Part shown: positions 11,386 to 23,502 of the stretch, one piece after another
Layout: each line of letters starts with the position of its first letter
How positions within the stretch are numbered: the first letter of the stretch is position 1
Assembly: GCA_947683625.1 (NCBI GenBank)
Contig: CANTUR010000156.1
Location: 2,542,001-2,606,000 of the forward strand
Direction: 5' to 3'
Origin: Mallotus nudiflorus
Lineage: Eukaryota > Streptophyta > Magnoliopsida > Malpighiales > Euphorbiaceae
DNA: 64,000 nt
Notes under the pieces: model-generated
What the model was told of the DNA's origin: nothing
The model's database searches: none
The model's input: the letters and a program-made list of their open reading frames with translations, nothing else
Position numbers and translations under genes: made by a program

Positions 11386-13150
11386 TGTCAAACCTTAAAT
11401 TTGATGGTCCCCAAAAAGGTCCAATAATGAAATAAATCCCCAAGATGACTAGAGTTTGCTCATTCATAACACCTCTAAAGTGTGTAATTTTAAAACACTT
11501 AATCGACCCCACCGGTGTGCAAAGTTGATCATCGATCCATTAAGTTGTGCTCCATCCTTATGAAATATGAATTATCATAATAATGAGGTTCATTTTAAGA
11601 AAGCTCCACTTATAATACTCAGCTCATTGGCTAGTGTGCATTTCATTAGACAAGGACTTGGCTTCATGAAAAAAAAAATCAATTATGATAAAATAAACTT
11701 CAGAAACACATCTAAAGGGCTCCAAAACCTCTAGAAGTGGTCCTAGAATGGTCTAACACAACCTAAGCATCATTATGTATCACTCAAAAGTTAATGTAAA
11801 CACCCCTAAGTTTCATGTGCTAAAATCGAGGCTAAATTTTGCAAAACAGACTTTGGAAATGTGTCTAGAAAGCCTAAAAACCCTAGGAACCAACCTCATA
11901 ACAACACGTGTAAAAACTCAAGAAGAGCGCATAGAGCATCGAAGTGCATGTGGAAATGCACACTATGTGTGGCCACGTGCACTTGGCGTCGCCACACTAA
12001 AAAAGACCTCCTTATATGTGCGTGACCATGCCTACACCACCCCATTCTACATATTTTTTCCTATACTCCCCATTTTGGGGGGGAGCAAGTAGAAACACAC
12101 ACACTCAAAAATCAATCAGATCAAAGGCACTGTAAACCCCTTTCTAGACAGTGTTTGCTTTCCCAAAACCTTTATCTTAGATTGTTATATCCTTTTTCCA
12201 CCAAACCAAGCCTCATCTTTGTTAAAGCATGCTTCAAAGGTATACAATCTAGCATCATTTTGTTGTCATTTTGAACCCCTCAACGAGGAAAGTTTAATAA
12301 TCTCTCAAAGCTAAAGCTTCAAAGCACACATAAGCTTAGTCAAGTTTGAGGACATACAATCATTTTAGCACATTTATTTTATCTCATTGCATTTTATTTT
12401 ATTGTCGCCAGCATTTGGGAATACTGTTATGCTTGCATGATAAGACTAGTAATCTTGAATGTTGCATGAATAATATATTCATGATTATGCTCATTTCATA
12501 TCATCATTATGCATCCTCTACTTCTAAAATCATGAAATCATATTATAAATACCAATAATGTGAAAAGTCCATATCCTAGAATAAAGCCATCATGCTCTCG
12601 GTCCAATGATGACCTCATGCATCCTTTATATTGTCATCATACATCATCATAATCACTGTAAGCATGATCATCCCATCATTCATCGAACAAGATATGTAAA
12701 TGATTATATTATTCCTGTAAATCTATCATACTAAATTTATCTTTTTGCAATCTTTCCTTTTTTTTCATATGTATTTTATCAAGAAAATAATGTGCTAAAA
12801 TTTTTAGCTTTATTATTTTATACTATCTAATTTATTGTGTGAATGCTATACAAACTATCATTACCAAAACTAGGGTGTTACAATAGCTATACATTGAATA
12901 TTGTATAATGAGAAATATATGCGATCCTCAAAACCTGGAAATCTCTCCTGGGACAATACTCGTTGAGTGACCCGATGTTGTCCTTTTCTTTTCCTGATTT
13001 TCCAAAAATTGGGTGGTGACTCCATAAAATCAAAAGTGTCTTATCCCCCCGAGACCAATCATTTGTCCCTATTCGGTAAAGTTTCCATGTTCCTCAGAAA
13101 TGGAAAAAACCTGCACAATGTCCCATGAAAACATACCATTACCCAAAAGC
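11386..13150 (+). repeat. LTR of Tat-like element 1, approximate right end
   Basis: It starts TGTCAAACCTTAAATTTGA. A late segment at 12940-13150 has the features seen near the end of such LTRs: gagtgacccgatg, then ttgggtggtgactcc, then a run describing gtttccatgttcctc. The right end is a best estimate, as no second copy is in the window. The segment 11775-12092 is open for 105 codons but has no family features. Confidence 0.5.
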
Positions 13151-13179
13151 GGGCAAGGTCGTTCATAGTGATACTTGCA

Positions 13180-14250
13180 AAAGCATCATCTTGGCAACCT
13201 CAAGGGACTAAATAGGAGTCTTAGGCTCCTTAGACTCCATATTCTCATTTAGAGTATCATCTGGAATATCACCTAGAGTCTCAATAAAAGGAAAACTTGC
13301 TCCCATGAATTGTAAAAGCAAAAGATAGTTAATAATATGAAGATTAGTAAAAGATAATTATACCTTATATGGATTAATAAGAATCAACACCAACAGATGC
13401 TCGTTACTATACCTTTAATAGCTATGAGAATGCTCAAGCAAAGATAGGTCATTGAATCCCTAGAGAGCGTCTCTCAACTACTTACCAATCAAAGCAAAAC
13501 TCCATAATGTCAAGACTAGTATAGGGTATGGAATGCAATAATGAGGAGGTCAAACATGCTAGTGATATACACGCTTAACCCTAAAAGGGGAAGGATGCAC
13601 TCGAAACTTGAAATGAATGCACTTTGAAAAATTATTTGATCATGAAATAAGATGTTTAACTCCTAAACCTTTTCTATAGGAGATATCAAAAAGAGGAATG
13701 AAGTCCTCTACCATAACATCAAAGTAATGACAGAAAGACCAAATTCATCCCTAAGTCATGGCCATAATGATAGAGTATCACGACCTGTGTGATAAAAGAC
13801 ATCATCATCACAATCAAAAGGGGGAAATAAAAGAGAATGAAGAAGGAGAAAGGAACCAAAATAATAGTAAAAATGAGTAAGAAGGAAAACACCAATCGCT
13901 CATCAGAATATCACCCTACATAATAAAAAACTTGCCAAACACTTATCAAAATAATCAAGGGAAGTAACAGAGCTCTATTTCCTTAAATTTATAATCAAGT
14001 ATAATCTTAATAATAAAATCCATAAATTGAAAGTAAATTCATCCACTTCATAAGATCATGTGCAAAAATTTATCTCATGAACTTTAATTTTAATGACTTT
14101 CTTTTGTTAGCCTCATAGAATTCAGATGTTTAGTTAACAACTTTGTGCTAAAAGTTTACAAACTCTAATCAATCTAGTGCTTGCTTTACACCCAGATAAG
14201 GGGAAGAACGTGAAAAAATAAAATATATAGACTCATAGTATAAATTGCTT
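13180..14250 (-). pseudogene. Degenerate minus-strand coding-like region, unidentified
   Basis: Read on the minus strand, a short open piece beginning with MGASFPFIETLGDIPDD (near 13310) and other pieces around 13500-13760 look like decayed coding sequence, but stops are frequent and I recognise no family. By position it would be the antisense ORF of element 2. Treat as unresolved. Confidence 0.3.
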
Positions 14251-14289
14251 GAATTTTAGAGTATCATTTCAGTCTTTTAAATGATAAAT

Positions 14290-14760
14290 ATGCATAGAAT
14301 CTACTCCAATGCTCATAAATGAGTATAAGTACAAGATCCCTTGACGATATCCATGCTAATTAATATGAAAAAAGTAGGGGAATACTAAGAGGATAATTAA
14401 AATAAGAGCAAATATAATGTATTCTAATGCTCATAAATGAGTAAGAGTATCAACATGAACCTCTGGTGGTATCCACGCTGAGTAATACGAGAAAGGCGAG
14501 GGAATACTAAAGGAGGACCACATCAAAAAGCTACTCTATTTACTCCAATGCTCTGTAAAAGTATGAATATCCAAACGACCTTTCTAACAATATCCACGCT
14601 AAGTAGTACAAGAAAGGCAGGGGAATACTAAAAAAGGACCACGCCAAAAGTTGCTCTATTTACTCTAATGATCTATAAAAGTATGAGTATCCAAAATACC
14701 TTTCCAATGGTATTCATGCCCAATAATATAAAAAAGGTGGGGGAATACCTAGATAATGAA
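14290..14760. repeat. 120-bp tandem array, four copies
   Basis: Four diverged units begin near 14301, 14420, 14540 and 14660. Each contains 'actcYaatgctc', a 'tatccacgct' block and a 'ggggaatacta' block. The second and third halves are the most alike. Confidence 0.85.
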
Positions 14761-15339
14761 GAAAAGCATAAAAAATAACTCAAAAACTATTTTAATACTT
14801 TGAATTCGATATGTACATTCTCAAATTCCATGATTTTTATTTAGCAAATTCTCTCCAAAATTAGGTGTGTAAGTAAGCTCTTCACTTGGTAAATAATATG
14901 CTCTCAACATAAAATGCTTAATGATACCTTTAACTTTTGCAAATTGCAAATAAATGATAGTCATGAAAATAAAAAAAATTAGTGAGATTTGTTGAGTGCA
15001 CGCTATCTCATGATAAAGTGATGAATTTTCTTATAAATTTTTTTTAAAAAAAAGTACCTTTAATAATCATCATGTTGAACTAACTTTAACAAGTCTTTAG
15101 GAACAACAGGTTTAGAAGAAAAAGATAAATCCAACATATGGAACCAGCAGTAGCACTATCAACTCAATTAAAGTTAGTAAGCAACAAAGGCAGTTGATTA
15201 GAGTAAATTATCAAAATTAAAAGACAATCAGTAAAACTTCCAATCAATCAGCATAATTGATTAACACAAAATCTTAAAATCACAGTCAACATGAAATTCC
15301 AATTTGATTTCTGTATTTTGCATACACAACACAAATTTT

Positions 15340-15720
15340 AGATTCACTTTGTTATATGTTATATAGTAGTCATAACGCAAATTTCAAAATCACTTAGTTA
15401 TATGCTATATAGTAGCTATAACTTAAATTTTCAAACTCACGATTTGTTAGATGCTACATAGCAGTTATAACATATTTTCATTGAACATTTCATAAGAAAT
15501 ATAACAAAACTCTCAATCACAATTACTAGACATTCTACATGAACTATATTATAATTAGTTAGACACTACACAGTAGTTATAACATATTTTCGCTAAACAT
15601 TTCATAGGAAATATAGAGAAAATTTCAATCACAGTTACTAGACATTCCACATGAACTATAGTACAATCAGATAAACACTACATAGTACTTATAACATATT
15701 TTCGCTAAACATCCCTTAGG
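15340..15720. repeat. Irregular tandem repeats of about 50 and 112 bp
   Basis: Early units contain 'tatgYtatatagtagYYataac' near 15354, 15403 and 15450. Later units of about 112 bp contain 'ttataacatattttc' near 15465, 15575 and 15690. They run straight into the 39-bp array. Confidence 0.7.
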
Positions 15721-16110
15721 GAATATAGTGAAAATCATAATCACTAAACATCCCACAGGGAATATAGTGAAAATCACAATCACTAGATGTCCCATAAGGA
15801 ATATAGTGAAGATCACAATCACTAGACATCCCATAAGGAATATAGTGAAAATCACGATCATTAAATGTTCCATATTGAATATAGTGAAAATCACAATGAC
15901 TAGGCATCCCATAAGGAGCATCGTGAAAATCACGATCACAATCACTAAGCGTCCCACACATCATTAGATGTTCCATAGGGAATATTGTGAAAATCACACC
16001 ACTAAATGTCCCATAGGGAATATAGTTAAAATCACAGTTACTTGCTAAATGTCCCACGAGGAATATAACAGAAACTTATCACTCGTTAAACATCCTATAA
16101 GGAATATAGC
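15721..16110. repeat. 39-bp tandem array, element 2
   Basis: The unit start gaatatagtg (or gagcatcgtg) lies at 15721, 15760, 15799, 15838, 15877 and 15916, exactly 39 bp apart. Three or four looser copies follow to about 16110. Long ORFs of 13-residue repeats are open on both strands (15667-15957 and 15716-16057 minus; 15728-15967 plus), a by-product of the multiple-of-three period. Confidence 0.92.
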
Positions 16111-16139
16111 AAAATACACAAAACATAGTATTAACTGTT

Positions 16140-16570
16140 ATTCATTGAACACAGTGATAGCATCACCGCTATATATTCCACTAGAACTATAGTTTGTTTT
16201 CAAAATACACTGAACACGGTGTCAACTGCTATTCACTGAACACAGTGTCAACTACTATTCACTAAACACAGTGATAGCGTCACCACTATATGTTCTATTG
16301 GAACTATAGTTTTTTTTCAAAATATACTGAACACAGTGTCAATTGTTATTCAATGAACACAGTGATAGCATCGCCACTATATGTTCCACCAGAACTATAG
16401 TCTATTTTCAAATACATTGAACAAAGTGTCAACAACTATTCACTGAACACAGTGATAGCCTCATCGCAATATATTCCATAGAAACTATACTATGTTTTCA
16501 AAATGCACTAAACATAATGTCAATCGATATTCATTAAACACAGTGATCGCATCATAACTACAAATTCCAC
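16140..16570. repeat. Tandem array of about 90 bp, five copies
   Basis: The anchor 'aacacagtgatMgcRtca' recurs near 16146, 16265, 16354, 16448 and 16537. The first interval is longer because a 29-bp block ('cactgaacacRgtgtcaact') is doubled inside it. Confidence 0.85.
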
Positions 16571-16710
16571 AAGAATTCTAGCATTCCTTAAATCGCATTC
16601 AACACTGCATAGTGTCATGCATAGTCATAGCACACAGGTAAGTGTTCTGACTTTTTATTTATAAATTGTGTGTTTATTAGTTTTGTCGCAATTTGTCAAG
16701 CAAAAAGTGA

Positions 16711-16724
16711 TAAAGGGGGGCACT
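16711..16724 (+). other. Polypurine tract of Tat-like element 2
   Basis: The run taaaggggggcact directly precedes TGTAAACTTAG, the LTR start. Same position relative to the tandem arrays as in element 1. Confidence 0.65.
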
Positions 16725-18750
16725 TGTAAACTTAGTTATTTGATAATTTGTTAAGCTAATAATGAAAGTTGATAATAAAATTATATTTATTGGATCTAAT
16801 TTATTTGTTTTGAACTAAATTATAAATTATTTTGGGACCTATTTTAAATTTGTTTATTTATTTATTTTAATTATTTTTTCTAAATAAATTTTCAAAAAAA
16901 AAAAAAGGAATATCTCAAAAACAAATTAAAATAAAAAATTAAAAATAAAAAATAAAAAGATTGTTGGCCAAAATACCCGAAAGTGGCCAAAATACCAATG
17001 GACAACCATGATTGGCCAAAGGGATTTTTAAATAGCCAAATTGGCCATTTGCATTTTCATTTCCATCGAAAATGTAGATTTCGAAAATCCATTCGATTGA
17101 AAATCCACACTTCCAATGGCACTCCGTAATTTTTTTAATTTAATTTATTTATGTGTTTATCCTTACTTTTATTGGTTGTTATTTTTATTTTATTATATAA
17201 ATATATTGATAAAATTATTTTTTATTAGATAAATAAAAAAATTATTTGATTTTTATCTTGAACCTAACATAGGGTTACAGGACTAGGTTTCTAAATATTT
17301 GTCATTTTCTTTTCACAAGAAAAGAGGGGCCCCTGGGGGTTTTATTATTTTTCATCTACTCTCTCTAATTCTTAGCCATGAGCCACAATACACCCACTAG
17401 AATTTGTCTTTATGTATTTTTCTTTAGTTCTTTGCCAAACAAGCATATCAAATAAACTAAAATCATAGACAAACACAACAAAAGGCACAAGCTTTCATCA
17501 ACAGTGATCATCCTTCTAAGGGAAATCAATGTTACATCTCATTCTCAATTCTTCTTCTTCTTCTTCTTTTATTTTGATTTTGATTTTATTTTTATATTTA
17601 ATTATTATTATTATTATTTAATCATTCATTGACTAATTTTTTTATTTTTTATTTTTATTCTCTTAATAGATTGGGTGACATGAACACTATGGAGAACAAA
17701 ATCAATGGAGAACCCATGAAGATCCATGGAATGCCATGGATATGCCTCAGTATCATTTGAATATAGATTAGGGTTTTAATTTAACTTTATTTATTTTTAT
17801 TATTTCCATGTTTTTTTATTGGTTTGTATTTTTATTATGTGCCTGTATTTATTATTTTATTTATTTTTGCAGTTGGTTGTAATAACCCAAATAGTGGGAA
17901 ATAGTGAACATTTTATTTTCTATCATTAAAATTAATTACTAAATTAGGTATATTCGGTAAAACCTTAATAAAATCAATGGTGGCTGTAAATTAATATTAG
18001 GTTGCATGAAATCAAATTAGAGTTCTTTAGAAAAATATAACTTTAATTGCTTATTTGATTTCTTATTTGGTTGTTTTCTTTATTTTTTTTATTTTTTTAG
18101 ATTTTTTATTTATTTTTATTCATTTTGGACTCCAAGCCCACGATAGGTCCAACTCACTAATAAAATAGGCTTTTAAAATTAGATTTTAGGTTTTAATTAA
18201 TTTTAAAATTAATTTAGGCCCATTTTTTATTAATTTTAGATTTTTACGCCCATTCTAGTTTAATTAAAATTAATTTAGACATAGCTAAGCCCATAAAACA
18301 TTTTTTTAAAATAAATAGATTTAGACTCATTTTTCACGTAAATTAAAATTAATTCGAACTAGACCCATTAATTCAAACCCAATCTAACTCATTTCCATTA
18401 AAATTAATAGACTTAGGCTCATTTCTTTAGAATTATAAAAATAGACTTAGTTCACTACTTTAATTAAAATGTAGGCCCACATTTAGTTCCAATTCACTTG
18501 TAAATAAAATATAGACTTAGATAACCTAATTAAAATTAACATAGTTTAGACTAATTTAGGGACGTCTTATTACATGAATGCAATTTTTATGTGTCATTTC
18601 ATGACTAGTTGTCTTAGGTTGGATGAATGATAATTAGGGTTTAAAATGAAATTGTATGTAATTAGAGAATAAAGTAATAATTCGTAAACTAATTCTAAAT
18701 GAATACAAAACTAAGAGAAGTTGGTGTTCCGTATCCAAAATCTCCTGGTT
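16725..18750 (+). repeat. LTR of Tat-like element 2, left part
   Basis: It runs from TGTAAACTTAG to the insertion of the solo LTR; the remainder is at 21977 to about 22150. Total length without the insertion is about 2.2 kb. The region 18100-18550 repeats short motifs of the form 'taRRcccatt' within low-complexity AT-rich sequence. No second LTR copy is present to fix the right end. Confidence 0.55.
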
Positions 18751-21700
18751 TGTCACGACCCAAAACAGGGGCCATGACCGGCGCTAGGGAACAGGAATTC
18801 TTTCAAATCCGGAACCCGTAGCAAGCATAAAAATAAAATAAAACATGCAATAATAATAATAACAATATCAAATGCAGCGAAAATGAAAATCATAAATATC
18901 ATAATATTATTTTCACCAACTGGATTTAAGTCAAATCTCATCTCATATATATAAAAATCTTTTAATACAAATCCAGTTCAATAATACAATATCTCACATA
19001 AATAAAATACATAAAATCCCACAATTAATTTACAACTACTGCAGTGTCTAGATTATAAAAATAAGACTCAAGTAAGCAGTTTACACAAAGAAGCCAGGGT
19101 GGAAGAAATCCGGCATACAGGCTTGCTACTGAGGTCTGAAGATGTTGACTCTCCTGAAAAATTATCAACGGAGGGGAGTCAAACCTCACTGAGTGAATTA
19201 CTATAATATATATACATGCATACTAAATGACAATGCATACAGTCAACAGTATATATATATAATATGTATATATACAGGCAAATACACACATATGCAATAA
19301 AATCATTTTATATGTTTTTATTAAAATCATCATTTATGAAGGATCAAATAGAACCCTATAATATCGAAACCTCAATCAGTGTTAGACAACACTCTAGCCA
19401 TGCAGGCTCACTTATTCCAAAATATATCCACTTAATCCATTTAGACAGTAAACTGGCCCCGAGACACTAAGTCAACTGAGCTCCAGCAGTCTGACTGCCA
19501 GTGTGATTGGCCCCGAGACACTTGGTCAACCGAGCTCCAGCAATCACACCCCCAAATCATATCTCACACATCAAATAATCATATTCAATCAATATCCACA
19601 AATTGTTAGTAATATAGCCTAAATACTATAGGCGTACCGATACGTACTTGGTCCTAGTGCTACCCACTAGGTAGCACGTTCTATCGATATCCTTCATTAA
19701 TAATTATAAAACATTCATTCACAAATAAATGATGCATGAATTTAAATAAAATAGCAACATAAACCATATATATACTGGAAATATACCAAAAGTAAACCAG
19801 GTATATTTCGAGTATATATACGTCAAATCAATCCAATCAAATTATAAATTAAGCTAGAAATATATTTAAAAACATTTTAAATATAATTTATAAACAAAAC
19901 ATGTATATAATTTAATATATACCAAAAGTAAACCAAAAATATACTTAAATACAAATCACGTTATTTATGCATATTTAATCAAAATAAAACATATATTCTA
20001 AATCATGCATCCTAAAGCATATATATATAGTATAGTAACTCACAAATTAGTGCGCTCCACGAGATGGGTCCGACGGGCCTGGTCCACTAGCCCTCGGTCT
20101 TGGCGCAACTAAACAAACAATAAATAATAGACATCAGAATAAACCTAACAAAAATCCTAGAATTCAATCTAGAATATTTAACACAGAATTGAGATTAGGG
20201 TTCGATCGGACATCATGTTTTACGAGAATTCTACCAAAAGTTCAGCAGAACCTCCCCTGTAAAATGGATATCTCTCTACTCAAAGAGTAAAGCCGACCCT
20301 ACAAAGAAACACACTTCGAAAATAAACACCACATCTCATTCACAACCCTTCGATCGGACTCCAGACTACAATCTACCGATCGGGGTCCACAAACGCAGAA
20401 CAATTTCAGAAATACCAAAAATACCCTTATAACATAGAAATACATTTTATAGGTAAAAATTACATAATTAACCTTTAAACACATTAAAAACCGATAAAAA
20501 CTCATTTTATTAGAAAAACCGTATATTATATATATAATTGAAAATAATTCACGAAAAATAGTTTTAATTAGTTAAAATACCATATAATTTGTAGAAATCA
20601 TTTTTATACCTTAAATAACTATCAAAACCAATTAAATTACATTTTTAGCCAATTTAGGGTAAAAATACCAAAATGCCCTTATATATATAAATATACTAAA
20701 ATTACTTCAAAAATTCACCAAAAATTATACAATTATTTTCTCAACATATTTATCAATAATATCAATAATTAAACTCAATTAACCAATTAAATTCAATTAA
20801 AAACATAATTAATCCTAATTTCCCAAAATTACATAAACTTCAATAATTCAAAATAAATACATAGAAATTCATAAAAATTCCAAATAAATTCCTATAATTC
20901 ATTTCAACACCTAATTTAACCATAAAACACAATTTCATAATTTATTTAATTAATTTCCGAAAATTATAAAATAATATTAAAATATTCAAAAATACCCAAA
21001 AATCCAAAAAATCTCCAAAAATTCCAAAAAAAATCATACATGTAGATTAAGCTACTAAGATCAACATTTGTGAAGGGATTTTTCATGAATCAATCAATTC
21101 GAAGTTCAAAAAAATCAAAAAACCCTAATATGGCCGAAATGGAAAATTCGAAACCTAAGCAAATCAAGACCATTTTAGCTCAAACCAAAGCTAGAATTAC
21201 ACTCATTGGAGCTCAAGGAGAAGAAAGAGACTGGCGGTATCAAAAATGGTAGCCGGAATCGTGGTCGACGACGAGGAGAGGAAATTTCGGCCAAAATGGG
21301 AAAAATGGGTTAGCCGGCGCCGGGGAAGGAGCTGCTGGCGGCGGGGAACGGCTGAGGACGAAGGTGGCAAGCCGAGAGGCACAGCGATGGCAAGGGAACA
21401 GCGTGACAGATGGTGGTTGGCGGTGAGGAAGTGGTCGGGCACGGGAAAGGAAGAAGGAAGGAGAAGAAGAGAAGAAAAGAAAAAGAAAATAAAATAAAAA
21501 GAAAAAAAATAAAATAAAATAAAAAATAATAATTTTTAATAAAATATTTGAAAAAAATCACATCCACACACTTAATATTTAATATTTTAAAATTTAATAT
21601 TAATTAAAAATAATTAAATAACAATAAAATAATTAATTAATTAGTAAAATATTAGGGTAATATATTAAACTCTAATTAAATAAATATTTACACGCATAGG

Positions 21701-21971
21701 CTCCATTTAGTATTTTAAAAATACGCATGAGTTCATGCAAGTCCGAAAATATATTTAATATAATTATTAGTAAATTATTTACATGAAAATTTCCCCGGAA
21801 ATAGAAGTCTCGGGAAAATTTTACGTAAAGCACTTAAAATAATACACAATAATTAAAATAGATTTTAAATACATATCAATCTCGTAAAAATATCATAATA
21901 TATATACAAAAATTATTAACACTGCATCTCCCGGTACAGTATAAAAATATTTAAAAACACGGGATATTACA
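18751..21971 (-). mobile_element. Solo LTR of a Ty3-gypsy (chromovirus-type) element
   Basis: On the minus strand it reads TGTAATATCCCGTG ... GGTCGTGACA, 3221 bp. The 5-bp target duplication TGGTT is perfect (18746-18750 and 21972-21976), and no internal region is present, so it is a solo LTR left by recombination. It shares the 'gcttgctacggg..ccggtcatga' end block, the paired dyads (19450-19550) and the tatatttRgtata repeats (19750-20030) with the LTRs at 42549-45860 and 49274-59426. A GC-rich pocket with no clear coding sense lies at 21240-21470. Confidence 0.92.
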
Positions 21972-21976
21972 TGGTT

Positions 21977-22150
21977 ATAGTGCTAACTTTGTTTCAGAGA
22001 ATTGAGTTACCACTACCTTCAAATTGCCTCAGTTATTGCCTTGGGTGGCGACTCCTCATCTCCACGTTATGTCTTCATGATATAGTAGTGTGTTATCTAG
22101 AGCCTCCAAGCTCAAACAATGTCATGGTTACTACAATCTTAGACACGCAT
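21977..22150 (+). repeat. LTR of Tat-like element 2, right part
   Basis: Continues the LTR after the solo LTR insertion. Contains ttgggtggcgactcc near 22040. The end is placed before sequence (from about 22168) that matches the flank of SDR copy D near 60390. Confidence 0.45.
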
Positions 22151-22431
22151 TAAACCCCGTCATCTATAATATGTACAAAACTCAAGTCAAACCGGATTTG
22201 TTAGAATCTAATAGACTCTAGATACTGGTGGTTCGCACAAAAAAATTTCTACAAAACTTTACATATATAAAATTCAATTTTCTCATGCTTTGACTTGAAA
22301 AAATTATGAATTTCTAGAAGTGAGAATTCAATTGTAGAGATATATATTAAGAATATACTCTTTTTGTAATTTGATCCCTGAAAAAGTGATGATATTTCAG
22401 TTGAGTCCATATCCCCTGCTTGCTTGCTTGC

Positions 22432-22438
22432 TATATAA
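22432..22438 (+). promoter_or_regulatory. TATA box of SDR copy A
   Basis: TATATAA lies 92 bases before the exon 1 position of the start codon, in a block conserved among all four SDR copies (cagttgagtcc..tatcccc..cttgc). The matching sites are intact in B (25472), but changed to TATACGA in C (35184) and TATGTAA in D (60657). Confidence 0.55.
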
Positions 22439-22523
22439 ACATATACCTTGACAGGATATAGAGTGTAAAAAAATTAATCTATATTCAGCAATCAGAACAA
22501 AAAAAAAAAAAAAAAAAAAGACC

Positions 22524-23502
22524 GTGGAAAGCTCTTCTTGCAAGCTTCTATTAACAAGAGGTAACATAATTCAACTTTCTTATCAATAACTGTACGTCCA
22601 AATTTATACATCTTATTTATTTTGTAGCACATTTTATATACAATACAACAAATAATTGCATTGTAAAGGAAAGCCAAAGGCAGATACATATGTACATATA
22701 CCAAGCTATTCTTGAAAATAATGTTTATATATGCAGGTTAGAAGGCAAGGTAGCATTGATAACAGGAGGTGCAAGTGGCATAGGTGAGAGCACTGCCAGG
22801 GTCTTTGCCAAGAATGGTGCTAAGGCTGTGATCGTTGATGTTAACTCCGATTTGGGTCACTATATACCTACACAAATTCAATCGGAATTTGCATAACCAG
22901 TTTCCTACATTCATTGCAATGTCACTAACGAATCTGATGTCGAAAACGTTGTTACTAAAGCGGTTTCATGGCATGGAATGCTTGACATAATGTTTAACAA
23001 TGCAAGAATTGGAGGCAGTCCTGATTGCAGCATAAAATCAATTGAACGTGAAAGTTTTAGAAGAGTGATGGACATAAATGTTTATGGTGGATTCTTGGCT
23101 GCAAAACATGCCTCAAGAGTGATGATTCCCGAAAAGAAAGGTTGCATTCTGTTCACAGCAAGTGCTGCTTCAGTTATCTGTGGCAGACGACATGCGTACA
23201 CAGCGTCGAAGCATGCTATTGTTGGGCTAACGAAGAATTTAGCTGTGGAATTAGGAAAGTATGGTATTCGAGTTAATTGTATTTCGCCTGCTTTTGTACA
23301 GACTTCTTTGGCCATTAAAGACTTAGGAGTGAACTATGAGGAAGTGGAGAAGGTTGCTTATGAAATGACAAGCATGAAAGCGGTAAAATTGGAGGCTAAT
23401 GATGTAGCTCAAGCAGCTATATACCTTGCAAGTGATGAGACTAAATTTGTTAATGGGATCAATCTTATGGTTGATGGAACTGCAAGTTTGCCAAAGATGT
23501 AA
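22524..23502 (+). pseudogene. SDR pseudogene copy A (SDR110C, secoisolariciresinol dehydrogenase-like)
   Basis: The family are NAD(P)-dependent alcohol dehydrogenases of plant specialised metabolism, usually cytosolic tetramers. Exon 1 (22524-22560) aligns with the intact exon 1 of copy C, but its ATG is GTG and one base is missing. The intron (22561-22736, GT-AG, 176 bp) is sound. Exon 2 holds the TGGASGIGE nucleotide-binding motif near 22757, the VDV acidic site after beta-2, then a stop at 22894 where C and B read a Gly (FGQPV). From 22978 to 23502 the frame is open for 174 residues with NNAxIGG, SAAS, YTASK (catalytic Ser, Tyr, Lys) and a C-terminal LASDE..GINLMVDG block. Three separate lesions mean no full protein. 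It is the least damaged in its second half. Confidence 0.9.

Larger units (their letters stand above)
7636..13150 (+). mobile_element. Tat/Ogre-like Ty3-gypsy remnant, 3' part with antisense ORF
   Basis: Three parts together suggest the 3' half of a Tat-lineage element: an ORF on the minus strand with a plant mobile domain, tandem repeats between this ORF and the 3' end, and a polypurine tract (11374-11385) followed by an LTR starting TGTCAAACC. Extra antisense ORFs between pol and the 3' LTR are known in this lineage. No gag or pol of this element is present; the copia element occupies its left side. The lineage call rests on layout and a PMD match, not on pol, so it is moderate. Confidence 0.6.
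13151..22150 (+). mobile_element. Second Tat/Ogre-like element remnant, split by a solo LTR
   Basis: The layout repeats that of 7636-13150: degenerate minus-strand coding-like sequence, tandem arrays, polypurine tract, then an LTR. No gag-pol remains. Its LTR is interrupted by the solo LTR at 18751-21971; outside the insertion, the string ttgggtggcgactcc near 22040 matches the one near 13010 in element 1, which supports the same lineage. Confidence 0.5.

Noticed and set aside
15667..16057. ORFs of 79-113 codons on both strands in the second 39-bp array
   Set aside because: Low-complexity 13-residue repeats open in several frames at once; best explained by the array.
10430..16570. CRISPR-like regular repeats
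   Set aside because: No unique spacers between conserved repeats; these are continuous diverged tandem arrays in plant retroelements.
17878..17950. Second gypsy LTR start (tgtaataaccc) inside the Tat-like LTR
   Set aside because: Only the first few bases resemble the chromovirus LTR start, and no family blocks follow.
22524..22560. GTG as an alternative start of SDR copy A
   Set aside because: The exon also lacks one base relative to C, so the frame would be wrong after splicing.
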